64,000 nt of DNA from Hahella chejuensis KCTC 2396 (GCF_000012985.1 NC_007645.1:3316501-3380500); one strand, 5' to 3'. Positions 26,507-36,070 are shown, counted from the first letter of the stretch. The notes: generated by a model not told the origin, from the sequence alone. Made by a program: numbers and translations.

Positions 26507-26896
26507 ATGGACGCCAGTATCGACGACTTGGTTCTGGATAAATTAATTCTGCGCAAACTGGCTCTGGAAGCCTTCGACATGCTGCTCGAAGGCGCTGTCG
26601 ACGACGCCCGCAAAGTGCTCACGACGGTGAACCGGATCAAACCGGACAACCCCGCGTCGACCCTGGGACTGGCGTTGGCGGAGCGACTGCAGGAACCAGG
26701 GCGCGGCTGCGGACATAGCGTCGGAGACGGCCAGAACGGCGACCCGGTGTTGAGCTGTTTCCAGGGTTTGATCTGGTTGCAGCATGGGCGCGAAGAGGAG
26801 GCGAGGGCGCTGCTGACTAAGGCGTCCCAGTCGCCGGACGCCACCGCCGCCAGACTGGCGCGAGACATCATTCAGCATGAAATAGAAGGCAGGTAA
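26507..26896 (+). CDS. sctG: T3SS needle chaperone, SctG-like
   Basis: A 129-residue TPR-like protein (LALEAFDMLLEGAVDDARKVLTTVNRI, FQGLIWLQHGREEEARALLTKA). Position after sctF and helical repeat content fit YscG/PscG, which binds the needle subunit together with YscE. ATG at 26507 was chosen; GTG at 26495 overlapping the sctF stop is an alternative. Identification rests mainly on gene order and fold. Confidence 0.7.
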   Translation: MDASIDDLVLDKLILRKLALEAFDMLLEGAVDDARKVLTTVNRIKPDNPASTLGLALAERLQEPGRGCGHSVGDGQNGDPVLSCFQGLIWLQHGREEEARALLTKASQSPDATAARLARDIIQHEIEGR

Positions 26897-26898
26897 CC

Positions 26899-27312
26899 AT
26901 GGACCCTATCAATATTCAATACAGCCTGAATTTTCTCAATTCAGATCAACTCGCCGCCCCGGAACTGACGGCTGACCCGGCGGCGCTCGAGCGCTTTCAG
27001 CAAAGTCTTCAGCCACAACCGGACGCGTCTGCGCACTCAACATCGGACGGCTCGCCTGTCATATTGGGCGTTGAGGCGTCGGAGAACACGCTGGGAGATA
27101 AAGTGCTGCAAGGCATGCAAAGCGTAAAGTCCGGCTATGACCAGCAAATGGAGGCGATGCAGCTCACCCTGAACAGCGCCGACCCACTCAATATGAGCGA
27201 TATGCTCAAGCTGCAGATGGACCTCGCCCAGCTGACGCTGCAGGGCGAGCTTATCAGTAAAACCGTCAGCAAGAGCACGCAGAACCTGGATACGTTGCTC
27301 AAGAGTCAGTAA
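26899..27312 (+). CDS. sctI: T3SS inner rod protein SctI
   Basis: A 137-residue protein. The C-terminal helix (NMSDMLKLQMDLAQLTLQGELISKTVSKSTQNLDTLLKSQ) is the polymerising segment of the YscI/PrgJ rod family. The N-terminal part is variable and disordered, as usual. It starts two bases after the sctG stop. It builds the rod that anchors the needle inside the basal body. Confidence 0.85.
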   Translation: MDPINIQYSLNFLNSDQLAAPELTADPAALERFQQSLQPQPDASAHSTSDGSPVILGVEASENTLGDKVLQGMQSVKSGYDQQMEAMQLTLNSADPLNMSDMLKLQMDLAQLTLQGELISKTVSKSTQNLDTLLKSQ

Positions 27313-27314
27313 CC

Positions 27315-28112
27315 ATGAAAAACACATCCACCCCATACCGATTCTTTCGTCGAACGCGGCTCTTGCTGGGCTTTCTGTTCGTGTTCATCTTGAGCGGTTG
27401 TAAAGAGACGCTGTACAGCGATCTGACTGAGAAAGAAGGCGCGGAGATGCTGTCGATTCTGCTGGAGGAGGGCCTGGAGGCGGAAAAAGTCCCAGGCCAG
27501 AAAGGGCAGACTGTTGCTCTTAGCGTTGAGCGCGCGCAGTTGTCCCAGGCGATTCGCCTGCTAAAAAGCCGGGGCTATCCCCGCGATGACTTCACCAGCG
27601 TCGGCGAGCTGTTCAAGAAAGACGGCCTGATCTCATCGCCCCTGGAAGAGCGGGCGCGCTACATATACGGGCTGTCTCAGGAGATCGCCGCGACCCTGTC
27701 GCAACTGGACGGGGTGATTACCGCCCGCGTACATGTGGTCATGCCGGAGGTGGAGAACAAAAAAGCGCCGTTGAAGGTGTCCTCCGCCTCGGTGTTCATC
27801 AAGTATGAAAGCACCGTCAATCTGGACGACTTCGTGCCGCAGATTAAGTTGCTGGTGAACAACAGCATAGAAGGACTCAGCTATGACAACATCGCCGTCG
27901 CGCTATTTCCGACCCAGGCCGCGCCGGTCACTGGCGGCGCTACGATGGAAAGCGTGCTTTCCGTAAATGTGGCCGCCGGCTCGATTGATCGCCTGTATGG
28001 ATTGTTCGCCATTGGCGGGGTGCTGTTGATCTGCGCTCTAGGCGGCAATCTGCTGTTGTATCGACGTATAAAACAACGCAGCGCTCACACACTGGCCATA
28101 GAGCAGGCGTAA
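27315..28112 (+). CDS. sctJ: T3SS inner-membrane lipoprotein SctJ
   Basis: A 265-residue lipoprotein with lipobox ILSGC. It carries the FliF/YscJ domain (LSILLEEGLEAEKVPGQKGQTVALSVE, LSQAIRLLKSRGYPRDDF, LDGVITARVHVVMPE, VFIKYES) and one C-terminal membrane segment (LYGLFAIGGVLLICALGGNLLLY). It forms the inner-membrane ring with SctD. The start lies two bases after the sctI stop. Confidence 0.95.
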   Translation: MKNTSTPYRFFRRTRLLLGFLFVFILSGCKETLYSDLTEKEGAEMLSILLEEGLEAEKVPGQKGQTVALSVERAQLSQAIRLLKSRGYPRDDFTSVGELFKKDGLISSPLEERARYIYGLSQEIAATLSQLDGVITARVHVVMPEVENKKAPLKVSSASVFIKYESTVNLDDFVPQIKLLVNNSIEGLSYDNIAVALFPTQAAPVTGGATMESVLSVNVAAGSIDRLYGLFAIGGVLLICALGGNLLLYRRIKQRSAHTLAIEQA

Positions 28113-28143
28113 TGTCCACGGTGACCCCAAGGTGAGTTCGTCA

Positions 28144-28839
28144 ATGCGAGCAGAACTTCTCATTCAGGCGGCCCGATTTAACGGCGCGCCGGGCATTTAC
28201 GCTGACGCCAGCTGGTTCGCGCCCTGGCTGACGCCAACGCGTTTAGCCGCCATGCGACGTCGGACTGACGCCGCAAGAACCTTGAACCGTTTTTTGCTGC
28301 AACAGCCCGAGCCTTTAGAGTCCGTCGCCCCGGAGGCGTTTTCCGATCCGTTGCTGCAGTTGCTGACGCAAACTACGTTGAATATCCCCCAACTCGCCAT
28401 GTGGGCGGGATTGGCGCTCCATCATCGGAGCTTGAAGCGAATCATTTGCGGGCGTCGTCAGCGCGAATTAAAAGTCGCGTTCGGGGAGGAAGGCTATCGT
28501 TTCGCTCTGGAGCGGGCGCAGTTTATGCTGGGCGTCGCCTGGGATCATATCCCCGCGTTGGCCGACTCAGATATGCCGGCAGTCTATAAAATGATCCAAT
28601 GTGCGGGAGTAACGTTGCTGGCGACGGCGTCAGCGAATCTGCCGCCACCTGCGCAAAAACGCCTGGCGTTTTTCTTCCCCAAGCAACAGTCCCATTGCTT
28701 CGCGCATTGTCCTACAAATGATGAAATGCCCGACATAACGTTGGATGAAGGCCACCTTGACGCCGTGGAAAAGGCGAGGGGATTGCTCTTTAAAATTGCC
28801 CAGGAGGTCATGTCGAAATGGAAGCCAATTTCATTTTAA
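28144..28839 (+). CDS. sctK: T3SS sorting-platform protein SctK
   Basis: A 231-residue YscK/OrgA-like protein placed between sctJ and sctL, as in Ysc operons. Features include WAGLALHHRSLKRII and FALERAQFMLG. ATG at 28144 has AAGGTGAG upstream; GTG at 28132 is less likely. The family is poorly conserved, so the call rests on position, size and partial similarity. It links the cytosolic sorting platform to the SctD ring. Confidence 0.75.
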   Translation: MRAELLIQAARFNGAPGIYADASWFAPWLTPTRLAAMRRRTDAARTLNRFLLQQPEPLESVAPEAFSDPLLQLLTQTTLNIPQLAMWAGLALHHRSLKRIICGRRQRELKVAFGEEGYRFALERAQFMLGVAWDHIPALADSDMPAVYKMIQCAGVTLLATASANLPPPAQKRLAFFFPKQQSHCFAHCPTNDEMPDITLDEGHLDAVEKARGLLFKIAQEVMSKWKPISF

Positions 28840-29447
28840 TCAGAAACATACAAGAGAAAGTTAAAGTTAGAAATAGCCTTATTAAGGCGTCTGATTACCA
28901 GTCCTGGTATGACGCGGACAGGCTCCTCGACGCCGCCCGCGCCGAAGCGGATGCAATCCTGGCTGACGCGAAAAGACAGGCGCAGGCGGCGCTGGAAAGC
29001 GGCTATCAGGATGGTTTGGCGAAGGCCAAAGAGGAAAGCGCGGATCGCCTGATCACCGCCAGTATGCGGGCCCATCAGATGTTGCAGATGGCGGAATCGG
29101 ATTTGATTGAGCTGGTGAAACTCAGCGTGGAGAAACTGTTTGGCGATATCGGCGATGCAGTGAAAATCGCGAGCCTGATTCAAACCGGCCTGGCGTCCTT
29201 GCGCGAGGACTATCGCGTCACAGTCCATGTCGCGCCAGAAATGGAAGCTCAAGTGAAAGCGGCGTTGCCGGATGTCCTGTCTCACTTTCCGGGCATCGAA
29301 TACTTCGACATCACAGCGGACCCAAGACTTCCTCGCGACGCCTACGTACTGCAAGGAGACGCCGGCATTATCAAAGGCTCCATCTCCGACCGCTTCGCCA
29401 AGCTAAATACACTGGTGGAACAAGCCCTGTCCGCTCCCCAAGAATAA
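28818..29447 (+). CDS. sctL: T3SS ATPase stator SctL
   Basis: A 209-residue protein of the HrpE/YscL/FliH family. The N-terminal region is a charged coiled coil (ARAEADAILADAKRQAQAAL). The C-terminal domain (LIELVKLSVEKLFGDI, YRVTVHVAPEMEAQVKAALP, YFDITADPRLPRDAYVLQ) matches the family. It binds and restrains the SctN ATPase. The gene overlaps sctK by 22 bases and is last in its operon; the Rhs island follows. Confidence 0.92.
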   Translation: MEANFILIRNIQEKVKVRNSLIKASDYQSWYDADRLLDAARAEADAILADAKRQAQAALESGYQDGLAKAKEESADRLITASMRAHQMLQMAESDLIELVKLSVEKLFGDIGDAVKIASLIQTGLASLREDYRVTVHVAPEMEAQVKAALPDVLSHFPGIEYFDITADPRLPRDAYVLQGDAGIIKGSISDRFAKLNTLVEQALSAPQE

Positions 29448-29455
29448 ATGCTCTC

Positions 29456-29480
29456 TGGGAGCGCGGGCGGCCCGCCCGCA
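29456..29480. repeat. GC-rich palindromic repeat, copy 1
   Basis: TGGGAGCGCGGGCGGCCCGC followed by CCGCA; the centre is a GCGGGCGG/CCGCCCGC palindrome. The same 25-base unit in reverse lies at 48934-48958. Here it ends the sctL transcript. The rest of the 290-base gap before the Rhs gene holds no recognisable gene. Confidence 0.6.
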
Positions 29481-29737
29481 CTCTTATCAAACTATTTGTC
29501 TACCGTGGCTAAACGCTCCAGAAAGCGGACACTCTTGCACTTCCCGAACACTTACCCTACAGGGCATTTATCTGCAGGACTGCACCTACGGCATATGCCG
29601 AATGGTGGATTGGGCCGCCAACAGGCCAAACGTACAATGTAGCGCGCCCGGTCGCCAATGCGGCCAGATTTGTCGCTTTCCCAAGTACTATTTATCCGTC
29701 TCCGCCCCAGTGGCCTTCAACAAGGGATGTTTCCTGC

Positions 29738-32700
29738 ATGCATTACCCCCGTCGTTACCAAGTCAAACATCACTTGGATATCGTCGCCGATGAGTTGACG
29801 CGTATTGAATCGCCCACCACCGCCATCGGTTATATCGAGAAGTGTCTGAGCGACGGAGACGGGCGCGGCAAAGAGTTCGACGCCTTCATCGCCTCGCTGC
29901 AGGGAAGTCATTTTCAGTCCACCTCAAACAAGTTTCCCGGCCGCACCGCAGCGTCGTTCAATACCTGGCGCAACACCCTGATTCGCGAAGCGCGCCATGG
30001 CAATGTGTTGCTGGTGGTGGATAGTTCGGAAAAACCTTTCCATCCGCTGATTATTGAGAAAGACAAAACGCTGACGCCGGGGCAGTCCAACACCCACGCC
30101 GCCACCCAGTTGCTGAATCGCCTGAAGCCGGTGAAAACGCCCTCGCCGAAACGTCCGGCGGGGACTGCTGCGGGCGGCGCGGCCGCCTCCAATCCCATGG
30201 CGGAAAGCCATCCGTCTTTCAACGGCAATGTAGGCTGGGCGAGCGTCAAGGGGGAGAAAACCAGTTATGGCGCGCCGCCGCCCGCCTCATCCGAGTCCAG
30301 TCCTGAAGAAACGTCCGTCAGCGACGCCAGCGGCCACAACGATAACGGCGACACCCAGACCGCCAACGACGAAGCCTGCGTCAGCGGCGATCCCGTGAGC
30401 ATGATCACCGGCGAGGAGCTACTGGACCTGGTGGACTTCACCTTGCCCGGTCCCATGCCTTTGGTGTGGAAACGCACCTACAAGTCTTCCAACAACCATC
30501 AGCGCGGCCTGGGCGTGGGCTGGACCCACCTGTTGTGTCAGACCCTGGAAGAGGACAACGGCCGCATCACTTTCACCAGCGACGAAGGCCGCTATATCGA
30601 CTTCCCGCGTCCCCTGATCGAACAGTCCAGCCGCAACGCGGCGGAGCGCATGACCCTGCATCGGGTGGACGAGAACACCTATGCGCTGCAACAGCTGGGA
30701 CAACCGGATAAAGTCTTCGTCGGCGGCAATGGCGCCTATCGCCTGGAAGCCCTGATAGACGCCCTGGGCAATCGCATCGACATCGCCTATTGGCAGGACG
30801 TGGAAGGTTATGCGCATCCCATCACTATCCTGCAAGCCAACTGGGGACCGCGCCTGCATATCCTGCACAACGCCCAGGGCCTGATGTGCGAGATTCAGTC
30901 GATCCAGAGCAACGGCGCCTTCGCAACCCTGGCGAGCTACGACTATGACGAACAGCAGGACCTGATCCGCGCCGCAGACCGGGCCGGCGCCAGCGAAAGC
31001 TACGCCTACCGGAATCACATCATCACCCGCCGCACCCTGAAAACCGGCTTCAGCTTCTATTTTGAATGGAGCCAGTACAGCCCCAGCGGCAAGTGTCTGC
31101 GTCAGTGGGGCGATCGCGGCATTTACGATTACCGTTTCGAGTGGGATACCCAGAACAAAGTCTCCCACGCCTTCGACAGCAACGGCGGCAAGACCACTTA
31201 CTACTACGACCACCGCGGCAAGATCATCAAGGAAATCGATCCCGAGGGCGGGGTCACGCGCATGGCCTACAACAAGAACGGCCAGCTGATCGAGCACATA
31301 GACCCGGAAGGCGGCGTCACCCGCTACGTCTACGACGAGCAGGGCTTATTGACGCAACTGACCGACGCCGCCGGCGCGACCTACAAAATCCGTTACAACC
31401 ACCGCGGCCAGCCGGTGGAAATGATCAATCCCCTGGGCCACAGCTGGCGTCGCGAGTACAACGGCAAAGGGCTGCTGACCTGCGTCACCGATCCGCTCGG
31501 CAACCAGACCCGCTACGCCTACAACGAACGCGGCCTGCCGCAAACCATCACCGACGCCGCAGGCAATGAAAAAACCTTCGTCTGGAACGCCATGGCGCAG
31601 CTGGTCAGCGAAAGCGTCAACGGCCGTCGCACCGAGTACCTGCTGAACGAAGACGGCGATATCGGCGCCGTCGTGGACGCGGACCAGCGCACCACGGAAT
31701 ACGAGTACGACCTGCTCGGCAACGTCACCCGCGTACAGCATCCGGACGGCTCCGCCGTGCAGCTGCGCTACAACGCCAACAGCCAGCTGACCCACTTTAT
31801 CGACGCCGCCGGTCGCTGCACGGAATACCTGTACGACGGCCTGTCCCAGGTGCGCAAAAAGATCGACGCCAACGGGCAGGTGTTTGAATACCTGTACGAC
31901 AAAGAACGCAACCTGATTGGTCTGATCAACGAGAAGGGCGAGCGCTACAAGCTGGGCTATGACCGCAATGAGCGTCTGATCCGGGAAATCGGCTTCGACG
32001 GCCGTATTCAGGAGTATCAGTACAACCGCGCGGGTCATTTGATCTCTCATCTGGAAGGCGTTCACATCGACCTGCCGTCGGAGCAGGCCAACACCACCCG
32101 CTTCAGCCGCGACCCCTTGGGCCGACTGCGGGAAAAACACAGTCCGGACGGTGAAATCAGCCAGTTCCACTACGACGCGGCGGGACGGCTCACTGAAGCG
32201 AGCAATCCCCACCGACAATTGCGCTTCGCCTACAACGCCCTGGGACAGTTAACCGAAGAGCGTCAGGACCAGCATGTGCTGCGGCATGATTACGATCCCC
32301 TGGGCCTGCGCACGCAAACCCAGTTAGCGGACGGAACCCGGTTGAACTTCGCTTACGATCAGCACGGCCTGTTTAGCGAAGCCCGCTACAACGATAACCT
32401 GCTGACGCAGATCACCCGCGACGCACAGGGTCGTGAAGTCGCCCGCCAGCAGGGCGCGCTGCAATCCCAGTACGAATACGACCTGATGGGGCGACTGAGC
32501 CGCCATCGCGTCAACCATGAAGCCAACAAAACGCAACTGATCGACCGTCGTTATCAGTACGACCACCATGGCAATCTGGCGCTGATTGACGATCTGCAAA
32601 AAGGCGCGACCCGCTACCATTACGACGCCCTGGACCGCCTCAAGCAGGTGGAGAGCTACTGCAACGAGCAGTTCGACTTCGACCCGGCGGGCAACATCCT

Positions 32701-33898
32701 GAGCGGAGAAAGCGATAGCGCGGTGAAAAAAGGCAACCGCCTGCAATTCCATGGCGACCGCCATTTCGAGTATGACGACGCCGGCAACCTAGTTCGAGAG
32801 CGCCGCGGCAAAGGCGGCAAACTGGAAACCCGTTACGTCTACAACAAGCAGAATCAGCTGGTCGCGGTGGAGAAAGACGGTCAGCGCACCGAATACCGTT
32901 ACGACGCCTTGGGACGTCGCATCTCCAAACAGGACGCCTTCGGGCAGACGGAATTCCTGTGGAACGGCGACGTGCTGCTGTCGGAACAAAGACAACACCT
33001 GCGCAAAGTCTACGTCTACGAACCCGACACCTTCCGTCCGCTGGCGTTCATCCAGGACGAAAAAGTCTACCACTACCACCTGGATCACCTGGGTACGCCC
33101 CAGGAAATGACCGACGCGGAAGGAACCCTGGTCTGGTCCGCCCGCTACAAAGCCTACGGCGCTCTGGCCCTGCAAGACGTGGAAAGCGTCCACAACCCGC
33201 TACGCTTCCAAGGGCAGTATTACGACGAAGAAACCGGCTTCCATTACAACCGCCACCGGTACTATGATCCCCAAAGCGGCCGCTTCATCAACCAAGACCC
33301 CATCGGCCTCCTGGGCGGCGCCAATGCCTACCAATATGCGCCGAATCCGGTGGGATGGGTTGACCCGTTTGGGTTGACGGCGAAGAAGGAAGATCCGGGG
33401 CGGCAAATGTCTGCTATCAGTGCAGCCATTGCAATTGGACCAAGGGCTCTAAATGACTTATCAAACATCCCTGGCGGCAAAGGTCTTGTAGAGGATTTGA
33501 TTGGTGTCTCTGGGAGGTCGTTCTCTGAAGCAGGGCAGCTTGCAAACCAGCAAGTTGCTGCAGTTGCACTACAAAAGCTTAGATCAGGGAAGCCTGAGGA
33601 TATTGTAATTGCCTTAGAAAGGCCTATTTTTGGTAAAAGCGGGGACCTTATATCCCAACTTGACATAGAAACTGCTACAGAAATTATCGAAGTCAAAGGA
33701 GGTCTAAGAACTCAGTCCTCTTTAAACCCTAAAAAACAAAAGCAGTTCTATGCTGAACTAAATGAGGCGAAGCGTACTGGTAAAGACCTGGTGTATCATT
33801 TTGACGGCCCAGTGAACCCTAAGCTAGCAGATAAGCTTGAGAAAAGAGGGGCTAGGGTAGTTCAAGATAAAATCGATATTTCTACACTTGAAGATTAA
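29738..33898 (+). CDS. Rhs family polymorphic toxin with restriction-endonuclease-fold tip
   Basis: A 1386-residue Rhs protein. Residues 1-about 150 form an unrecognised N-terminal domain with no PAAR motif and no signal peptide, then a Ser/Pro/Gly linker. A DUF6531-type start (SGDPVSMITGEELL) lies near 214, followed by YD repeats to about 1100. The core (HLDHLGTP, YYDEETGFHYNRHRYYDP, GRFINQDPIGLLGG) ends at DPFGL near 1213, the usual autocleavage point. The tip of about 173 residues carries D1309 and E1318-V-K1320, a PD-(D/E)xK nuclease pattern. It is probably a DNase delivered to rival cells; how it leaves the cell is open. Immunity is encoded next. Confidence 0.92.
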   Translation: MHYPRRYQVKHHLDIVADELTRIESPTTAIGYIEKCLSDGDGRGKEFDAFIASLQGSHFQSTSNKFPGRTAASFNTWRNTLIREARHGNVLLVVDSSEKPFHPLIIEKDKTLTPGQSNTHAATQLLNRLKPVKTPSPKRPAGTAAGGAAASNPMAESHPSFNGNVGWASVKGEKTSYGAPPPASSESSPEETSVSDASGHNDNGDTQTANDEACVSGDPVSMITGEELLDLVDFTLPGPMPLVWKRTYKSSNNHQRGLGVGWTHLLCQTLEEDNGRITFTSDEGRYIDFPRPLIEQSSRNAAERMTLHRVDENTYALQQLGQPDKVFVGGNGAYRLEALIDALGNRIDIAYWQDVEGYAHPITILQANWGPRLHILHNAQGLMCEIQSIQSNGAFATLASYDYDEQQDLIRAADRAGASESYAYRNHIITRRTLKTGFSFYFEWSQYSPSGKCLRQWGDRGIYDYRFEWDTQNKVSHAFDSNGGKTTYYYDHRGKIIKEIDPEGGVTRMAYNKNGQLIEHIDPEGGVTRYVYDEQGLLTQLTDAAGATYKIRYNHRGQPVEMINPLGHSWRREYNGKGLLTCVTDPLGNQTRYAYNERGLPQTITDAAGNEKTFVWNAMAQLVSESVNGRRTEYLLNEDGDIGAVVDADQRTTEYEYDLLGNVTRVQHPDGSAVQLRYNANSQLTHFIDAAGRCTEYLYDGLSQVRKKIDANGQVFEYLYDKERNLIGLINEKGERYKLGYDRNERLIREIGFDGRIQEYQYNRAGHLISHLEGVHIDLPSEQANTTRFSRDPLGRLREKHSPDGEISQFHYDAAGRLTEASNPHRQLRFAYNALGQLTEERQDQHVLRHDYDPLGLRTQTQLADGTRLNFAYDQHGLFSEARYNDNLLTQITRDAQGREVARQQGALQSQYEYDLMGRLSRHRVNHEANKTQLIDRRYQYDHHGNLALIDDLQKGATRYHYDALDRLKQVESYCNEQFDFDPAGNILSGESDSAVKKGNRLQFHGDRHFEYDDAGNLVRERRGKGGKLETRYVYNKQNQLVAVEKDGQRTEYRYDALGRRISKQDAFGQTEFLWNGDVLLSEQRQHLRKVYVYEPDTFRPLAFIQDEKVYHYHLDHLGTPQEMTDAEGTLVWSARYKAYGALALQDVESVHNPLRFQGQYYDEETGFHYNRHRYYDPQSGRFINQDPIGLLGGANAYQYAPNPVGWVDPFGLTAKKEDPGRQMSAISAAIAIGPRALNDLSNIPGGKGLVEDLIGVSGRSFSEAGQLANQQVAAVALQKLRSGKPEDIVIALERPIFGKSGDLISQLDIETATEIIEVKGGLRTQSSLNPKKQKQFYAELNEAKRTGKDLVYHFDGPVNPKLADKLEKRGARVVQDKIDISTLED
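33102..33385 (+). repeat. Rhs core direct repeat, copy 1
   Basis: A 284-base segment coding the end of the Rhs core. It recurs at 34746-35029 with about six differences, so homologous recombination between the two could swap the tip. Confidence 0.9.
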
Positions 33899-33908
33899 TG
33901 GCTTATAT

Positions 33909-34526
33909 ATGGATAGAGATTTAAACTCCAATATTTATCTTTTTAATGACGAGTATTTTGTCGACACTATAAAGAAGACGCAAAATATATTGGATAAATT
34001 AGGTATTAAAATAGATGGGAAAAGCACCCTGTTTTTATACGATCCCGAAATGGAAGAAGATTTTGACATCGAAAGTGCCATAAATATTGATAACATTATA
34101 GATAGATTTAACACTTGGCCTCAGCTTGGATGTGTAGGTCTTAGATATAAAAATGGAAGTATAGATGTCTCCTACCTAAAAGAACCGAAAGAAACATTTT
34201 TGAGATGTGTGCAAGTATCATTTTCAGAAAATATTTATACACTAAAAAATGAAATTTCGTTTATTGTAAAAATCATAGTTTCACTCCATGAGGGGTTGAA
34301 CGCCTTTCGAACAATTTCTGACATTGAAGAGCAGGCTTTGAGTCATGATGTTGTGACTACTTATAATAAAAATTATTGGCTGGATGTGATGTCAAGAGAA
34401 ATGATGAACAAATGTGACTTTATCCCTTCAGGAAATATACACAAGCTAGGAAGTGGTAGTTTTGCCTTTATAGTCGACAAAAATTATATGCCTAAAATAG
34501 CCTCAGCAGAATCGCTGAAGTTGTAA
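33909..34526 (+). CDS. Putative immunity protein for the Rhs nuclease tip
   Basis: A 205-residue soluble, AT-rich gene starting 11 bases after the Rhs stop. No family is recognised. It is acidic in its first half (YDPEMEEDFDIESAINIDNIIDRF), typical of proteins that cover a DNA-binding nuclease. The frame is open from 33888, but ATG at 33909 is the first usual start. Position directly behind the toxin is the main evidence for immunity. Confidence 0.65.
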   Translation: MDRDLNSNIYLFNDEYFVDTIKKTQNILDKLGIKIDGKSTLFLYDPEMEEDFDIESAINIDNIIDRFNTWPQLGCVGLRYKNGSIDVSYLKEPKETFLRCVQVSFSENIYTLKNEISFIVKIIVSLHEGLNAFRTISDIEEQALSHDVVTTYNKNYWLDVMSREMMNKCDFIPSGNIHKLGSGSFAFIVDKNYMPKIASAESLKL

Positions 34527-34545
34527 AATAACTGCGTACAGTTTT

Positions 34546-34625
34546 TTTCATGGTGGATATGATAGTAGGCGGTATGGATCGAGACGAATGAGCCAGGGAA
34601 GAGTTGGTTTTTCGAAGTTTGGTTA
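34546..34625 (+). pseudogene. Remnant of an immunity gene
   Basis: This stretch aligns with 37555-37645, the end of the 107-residue gene, sharing blocks such as GGCGGTATGGATC and GACGAATG, but its frame is broken. It sits just before the second Rhs core copy. The rest of the gap (34527-34745) shows no gene. Confidence 0.55.
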
Positions 34626-34745
34626 ATGAGAGGGGGGGGGCAAAGCTCTGTGCTAGCCAAGTTATTTTCTGGCCAAATCTCACTGAGTGCTTTACATAAA
34701 GAGTTTTAGTGGTTGATTGGTGACAAATCATTCTGTTCCCTCCCT

Positions 34746-35029
34746 AGGAAATGACCGACGCGGAAGGAACCCTGGTCTGGTCCGCCCGCTACAAAGCCTA
34801 CGGCGCCCTGGCCCTGCAAGACGTGGAAAGCGTCCACAACCCGCTACGCTTCCAGGGGCAATACTTTGACGAAGAAACCGGCTTCCATTACAACCGCCAC
34901 CGGTACTATGATCCCCAAAGCGGCCGCTTCATCAACCAAGACCCCATCGGCCTCCTGGGCGGCGCCAATGCCTACCAATATGCGCCAAATCCGGTGGGAT
35001 GGGTTGACCCGTTTGGGTTGACGGCGAAG
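34746..35029 (+). repeat. Rhs core direct repeat, copy 2
   Basis: Matches 33102-33385 over its full length with about six base differences. Homology starts abruptly at AGGAAATG and stops where the tip begins, as expected for a displaced Rhs end. Confidence 0.9.
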
Positions 35030-35679
35030 CCAGGGGATTGTCCTCCGACTTCCCCTGCACTCAAGGACAGTGTTTACAGTGCTGAAAATATCGCACAGCG
35101 TGCAGCTGAGTTTAACTACCTGCGAGAGTTAGATATAAAAAATAACGCCATGTTATCAGCTCAACAAAGGGCTAAGCTGATCATGGAAGATATAGCGCAA
35201 ATGCCTGCGCTAAAATCAATCATTGCTAAAGTCAAAGAAATGGACCCTAGCGCCAAAGTTGGCTTTAGAGGAAGTATGACCACAGGCATGAAAGGACCAC
35301 ACAAGCTTGGTCAAGCGAAGCAGAGAGTAAAATTCGATGAAAGCGTTGCTTTCAAAAATGATAAACCCTATACAGATGAGCAGGGTTGGGATGTCGACTT
35401 TTTGTTGTTAGTGACGCAATGAGAAGTAATCGCAATAGATGGCAAGGACTGAGGTCTTTAGCTTCTGATGATTTAATAAGTGATATAGACGATCTAGACA
35501 TTCAATTAAAAAGCAAGTATCCGAAAGGTCAATCGATAAAAAATAGATCATACAAAAATGAACACGATGACCCAACTGGATTTAAAAAGGAGGAAAAAAT
35601 AGATTTTAGAATATGGAATAGCGAAGAAATATCAAAAAACATGAAAGACGGAGACACTCCCTCTTTCATAGACAGCTAA
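34751..35679 (+). pseudogene. Displaced Rhs tip, frameshifted nucleotidyltransferase-like toxin
   Basis: The frame begins with the Rhs core (from MTDAEGTLVW) and ends at 35422. The tip then continues in another frame from about 35400 to 35679. Reading across the join gives GWDVDF followed by VVSDAMRSN, so one shift near a T5 run (CGACTTTTTG) split it. The tip has GSMTTG upstream of DVD, the GS-x-DxD pattern of polymerase-beta-type nucleotidyltransferases. It lacks the N-terminal 1100 residues of Rhs, so it would act only after recombination into the full gene. The frameshift suggests it is dead. Confidence 0.7.
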
Positions 35680-35698
35680 TAACTATCTGGAGCCACAA

Positions 35699-36070
35699 GT
35701 GAAACACCCTGGATTTATAGGAATGATATGTATTGAGCCAGAGCTCGAAATACATACAGTTTTTGAAAAGATAAAAAATACGTTTAACTTTATAGAATTC
35801 AAAGAGATTCACAGAGATGACGTTGTCTCCTTTATTGCAGAGAATAGTAATTTTAGAGTTGCCCTATACGGAGCCCCACAAGACGCCCCTAATGCATTAT
35901 ATGGGCTTGATTATGTAAGCTACACAGACTCGTTACTGCCTTCAGACCTTGAAAAAGAAATAAAAGAATATAATGATTTTGAAATACATATTTTCTCCAA
36001 AAGATATGAAATATCATCTCAATTGGCAAGTTGGATAAAAAGAAAAACAAATCTTAATGCATTCAAATAA
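35699..36070 (+). CDS. Putative orphan immunity protein
   Basis: A 123-residue protein starting at GTG, with TGGAG seven bases upstream, 20 bases after the frameshifted tip. No family is recognised. It is acidic and AT-rich (FEKIKNTFNFIEFKEIHRDDVVSFI). It is likely the immunity for the nucleotidyltransferase-like tip and may be kept for protection against kin. Confidence 0.6.
   Translation: MKHPGFIGMICIEPELEIHTVFEKIKNTFNFIEFKEIHRDDVVSFIAENSNFRVALYGAPQDAPNALYGLDYVSYTDSLLPSDLEKEIKEYNDFEIHIFSKRYEISSQLASWIKRKTNLNAFK

Noticed and set aside
30419-31297. 292-residue minus-strand frame inside the Rhs gene
   Set aside because: Antisense of YD repeats, which give long open frames on the other strand.
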